Of a stretch of 6,097 nt of DNA, positions 4,158-6,097 are shown piece by piece. The DNA comes from Geopsychrobacter sp. (GTDB taxonomy: Bacteria; Desulfobacterota; Desulfuromonadia; Desulfuromonadales; Geopsychrobacteraceae). Each line of letters begins with the position of its first letter. Position 1 is the first letter of the stretch. Location of the stretch: positions 1 through 6,097 of the forward strand of contig JAUXIR010000105.1 in NCBI GenBank assembly GCA_030620915.1, in the 5' to 3' direction. Under the pieces are notes generated by a model. It ran no database searches, was not told the DNA's origin, and saw nothing but the letters and a program-made list of their open reading frames with translations. The position numbers and the translations under genes are program-made.

Positions 4158-6097
4158 TATTTCAAGCTCTTGCTGACAATTTCAAACAGATCGCGCGACA
4201 ACTCCTGCTGCTGCAACTGCTCCAGCTGCTCGCGCATCAGCGCACTTCGGGTCGCTTCAAAACGTTTCCAGCGCGACAACGGCAGGGCCATACGTGCTGC
4301 CAGCTGTGGATTGCGCTGATTCAGCCGCAGAATCTGCTGGGTCAAAAAGCGATAACCGGCACCATCGACTTGATGAAAACCGGCCGGGTTGCCGGCCGCA
4401 AAGGCACTGATCAAGCTACGCACCCGATTGGGGTTGTCCAGGGTAAAGGCGGGATGTTCCAGCAAGGTCGCTACATCCTCACAGATTGTTTCACGGTCGG
4501 CCGTCGCTTGCAGCATAAACCACTTATCGACCACCAGCGGCTGCTCCTGCCAACGCAGGTAAAAATCCTCAAGAATTGCTTGTCGCTGTGGCACCGCACT
4601 CGAGGCCAGACAGCTAAGTGCCGCCAAGCGATCGGTCATGTTGGCGGCAAATTCGTACTGCTGCAGGCACAGCTCGACCACTTCGGCATCATCCAACAAC
4701 ATCAACAGGCTTAAACAGAAGTTTTTCAGGCTGCGATTGCCAACCTGCTGAGGGTCCAGCCCATAGGCCTGGGTCTGGCGGCTGGCGCGCAAACGCGCAA
4801 TCAACGGCTCCCGGCCGGCCGTCGCCAGTTGGCGGCGCGCCGCCTGGCGCAGCAGATGGATACGACCGGGATCGATCGCTCTCATCTGTTCACCCAGATA
4901 GACCTCAGACGGCAGAGTCAGCAGTTGAGCCAGCAGACCGGCATCGGCATGCCGATCTGCCAGAGCCTGAGCCCAGCTATTCACGAACAGATCACTGAGA
5001 ACCTGTGTGCCGGGCCCATCGAGGGCCGCCAGCAATTCACGCTGGGCCAGTTGTTGGGCCGCCTCCCAACGATTGAAGGAGTCGCTGTCGTGGGCCATGC
5101 GAAAAGCGAGTTCGGTATCCGGCTGGGAATATTCAAGGATGACCGGTGCCGAAAAGCCGCGCAAGGGGGAGAGCACCGGTTCTTCCGCAACAGCCTCAAA
5201 GACAAACTCCTGTTCGGCCCGCTGCAGATCGAGCACCAGAGTCGTCATCCCCGACTCCTTATTCCCGGCCAGATTCAATGGTAGATCGGCGCCATCGGCA
5301 CCGAGCAGTCCTACGGCGAGCGGAATCTGACAAGGTTTTTTTTCAGCCTGGTCCGGGGTCGCCGGGCAGCTTTGTCGACAGACCAGACGATAGGTCTGGC
5401 TGGCGGCATCATAGTCGGTCTCAAGCGTCAGGCGTGGCGTACCAGCCTGGGCGTACCAACGGCGAAACAGTGAAAGATCGCGGCCACTACACTCTTCTAA
5501 AGCTGCGACAAAATCGTCGGTTGTTACCGCCTGACCGTCGTGCTTGCGCAGATAGTGCCGCACCCCCTGGTTGAAGAGTTGCTTGCCGAGCAGCGTCTGT
5601 TGCATGCGGATCAGTTCGGCGCCCTTGTTGTAGACCGTCACAGTATAGAAATTATTGATCTCAACATAGGAAGCCGGCCGGACCGGATGGGCCATCGGTC
5701 CGGCATCCTCGGGAAACTGGCTTTGACGCAGGATACGCACGTCATCGATCCGCTTGACCGCTGCCGAGTTGAGATCGGCAGAAAACTCCTGATCGCGAAA
5801 AACGGTCAAACCCTCTTTGAGACTGAGCTGGAACCAGTCACGGCAGGTCACCCGATTGCCGGTATAATTATGAAAATATTCGTGGCCGATGACCGCTTCG
5901 ACCCCGAGAAAATCGTTGTCGGTCGCAATCTCGGACCGCGCCAGCACATACTTGGAATTGAAGACGTTCAGCCCCTTATTCTCCATCGCGCCCATATTGA
6001 AATCATCGACCGCCACGATCATATAACGATCGAGATCATATTCAAGGCCGTAGACCTCTTCGTCCCACTGCATCGATTTCTTCAGCGAGAGCATGGC
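4157..6097 (-). CDS. pepN: Aminopeptidase N, M1 family (5' end missing)
   Basis: A zinc metallopeptidase that removes N-terminal residues from peptides in the cytosol, a late step in protein turnover. The window holds 646 codons and the natural stop; about 225 N-terminal residues lie beyond the right edge. Counting from the first codon seen, the substrate-anchoring GAMEN is at 36-40, the zinc motif HEYFH at 72-76, the third zinc ligand E95 in LKEGLTVFRDQEF, and the catalytic tyrosine Y156 in TVTVYNKGAE. Adding 225 gives H297, H301, E320 and Y381, the E. coli PepN numbers, so the two align almost without gaps here. Downstream are the beta-sandwich domain (about 220-320) and the long all-helical C-terminal domain ending in DLFEIVSKSLK. 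The first residues in the window (AMLSLKKSMQWDEE) continue the conserved PepN catalytic domain, so the ATG at 6094 is internal and not the start. It is the first visible gene of the tight four-gene run. Confidence 0.97.
   Translation of the reverse strand, partial: AMLSLKKSMQWDEEVYGLEYDLDRYMIVAVDDFNMGAMENKGLNVFNSKYVLARSEIATDNDFLGVEAVIGHEYFHNYTGNRVTCRDWFQLSLKEGLTVFRDQEFSADLNSAAVKRIDDVRILRQSQFPEDAGPMAHPVRPASYVEINNFYTVTVYNKGAELIRMQQTLLGKQLFNQGVRHYLRKHDGQAVTTDDFVAALEECSGRDLSLFRRWYAQAGTPRLTLETDYDAASQTYRLVCRQSCPATPDQAEKKPCQIPLAVGLLGADGADLPLNLAGNKESGMTTLVLDLQRAEQEFVFEAVAEEPVLSPLRGFSAPVILEYSQPDTELAFRMAHDSDSFNRWEAAQQLAQRELLAALDGPGTQVLSDLFVNSWAQALADRHADAGLLAQLLTLPSEVYLGEQMRAIDPGRIHLLRQAARRQLATAGREPLIARLRASRQTQAYGLDPQQVGNRSLKNFCLSLLMLLDDAEVVELCLQQYEFAANMTDRLAALSCLASSAVPQRQAILEDFYLRWQEQPLVVDKWFMLQATADRETICEDVATLLEHPAFTLDNPNRVRSLISAFAAGNPAGFHQVDGAGYRFLTQQILRLNQRNPQLAARMALPLSRWKRFEATRSALMREQLEQLQQQELSRDLFEIVSKSLK
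4381..4398. repeat. GC-rich hairpin inside pepN (7-bp stem, 4-nt loop)
   Basis: CGGCCGG at 4381-4387 and CCGGCCG at 4392-4398 are perfect complements around a GTTG/CAAC loop. It encodes the AAGNPAG stretch near the end of PepN. No T-run follows, so it is not a terminator. It may simply reflect Ala/Gly/Pro codons. Confidence 0.4.
5677..5704. repeat. Strong hairpin inside pepN (9-bp stem, 10-nt loop)
   Basis: GCCGGACCG at 5677-5685 and CGGTCCGGC at 5696-5704 are perfect complements, and the loop can close by three more pairs after one bulged base. It falls in the codons for the conserved GPMAHPVRP segment, about 200 bases after the zinc motif codons in the mRNA. No T-run follows. Confidence 0.45.

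Noticed and set aside
4201..4240. CTG/CAG-rich triplet stretch as a microsatellite
   Set aside because: It encodes the Gln/Leu-rich helix QLEQLQQQ near the PepN C-terminus and is too irregular for a true repeat tract.
4943..4956. 14-bp perfect palindrome ATCGGCATGCCGAT in pepN
   Set aside because: Inside conserved-length coding sequence for DRHADAG; no second copy or regulatory context was seen, so chance or a restriction-like site is enough.
4829..5574. Several overlapping plus-strand open frames opposite pepN
   Set aside because: They lie antisense to the helical C-terminal part of PepN and read as Arg/Ser/Pro-rich shadows in competing frames.

Overview
The window looks like ordinary chromosomal DNA from a moderately GC-rich Gram-negative bacterium. 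I infer a Desulfuromonas/Geobacter-type deltaproteobacterium (Desulfuromonadota). The basis is the style of the proteins: a TPR protein with a C-terminal MA-type metallopeptidase, an EI24/CysZ-like membrane protein, a divergent class I fructose bisphosphatase and an E. coli-like PepN. The lineage is a judgement from pattern only.

Every supported gene is on the minus strand, so transcription runs from position 6097 towards 1. In that order they are: the C-terminal three quarters of pepN (aminopeptidase N, cut by the right edge); an atypical NAD(P)-binding SDR/epimerase-like protein; an EI24/CysZ-like multipass membrane protein; and an exported TPR protein with an HEFMH zinc-peptidase motif. 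After a 126-bp gap come fbp (class I fructose-1,6-bisphosphatase) and the first 51 codons of an exported protein cut by the left edge.

The first four genes are tightly packed, with 12 nt, a 4-nt ATGA overlap and 7 nt between them, so they look like one operon with translational coupling. Their combined role is not obvious. One is a peptide-trimming enzyme, one an uncharacterised nucleotide-binding enzyme, one a possible anion channel or membrane protein, and one an envelope peptidase. The 126-bp gap has no convincing intrinsic terminator. It carries a GG-N10-GC sigma-54-like element framed by a 6-bp inverted repeat, a reasonable candidate promoter/operator for fbp and the gene 23 nt behind it. 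fbp supplies the irreversible step of gluconeogenesis.

No tRNA, rRNA, CRISPR array, insertion sequence or phage gene was seen. I do not see a clear new system here. The points worth a second look are the sequence-divergent sugar-phosphate loop of Fbp, the sigma-54-like site and its dyad, the SDR without its catalytic tyrosine, the conserved-looking but functionally unassigned TPR-peptidase, and 8-nt homopolymers in two adjacent genes.
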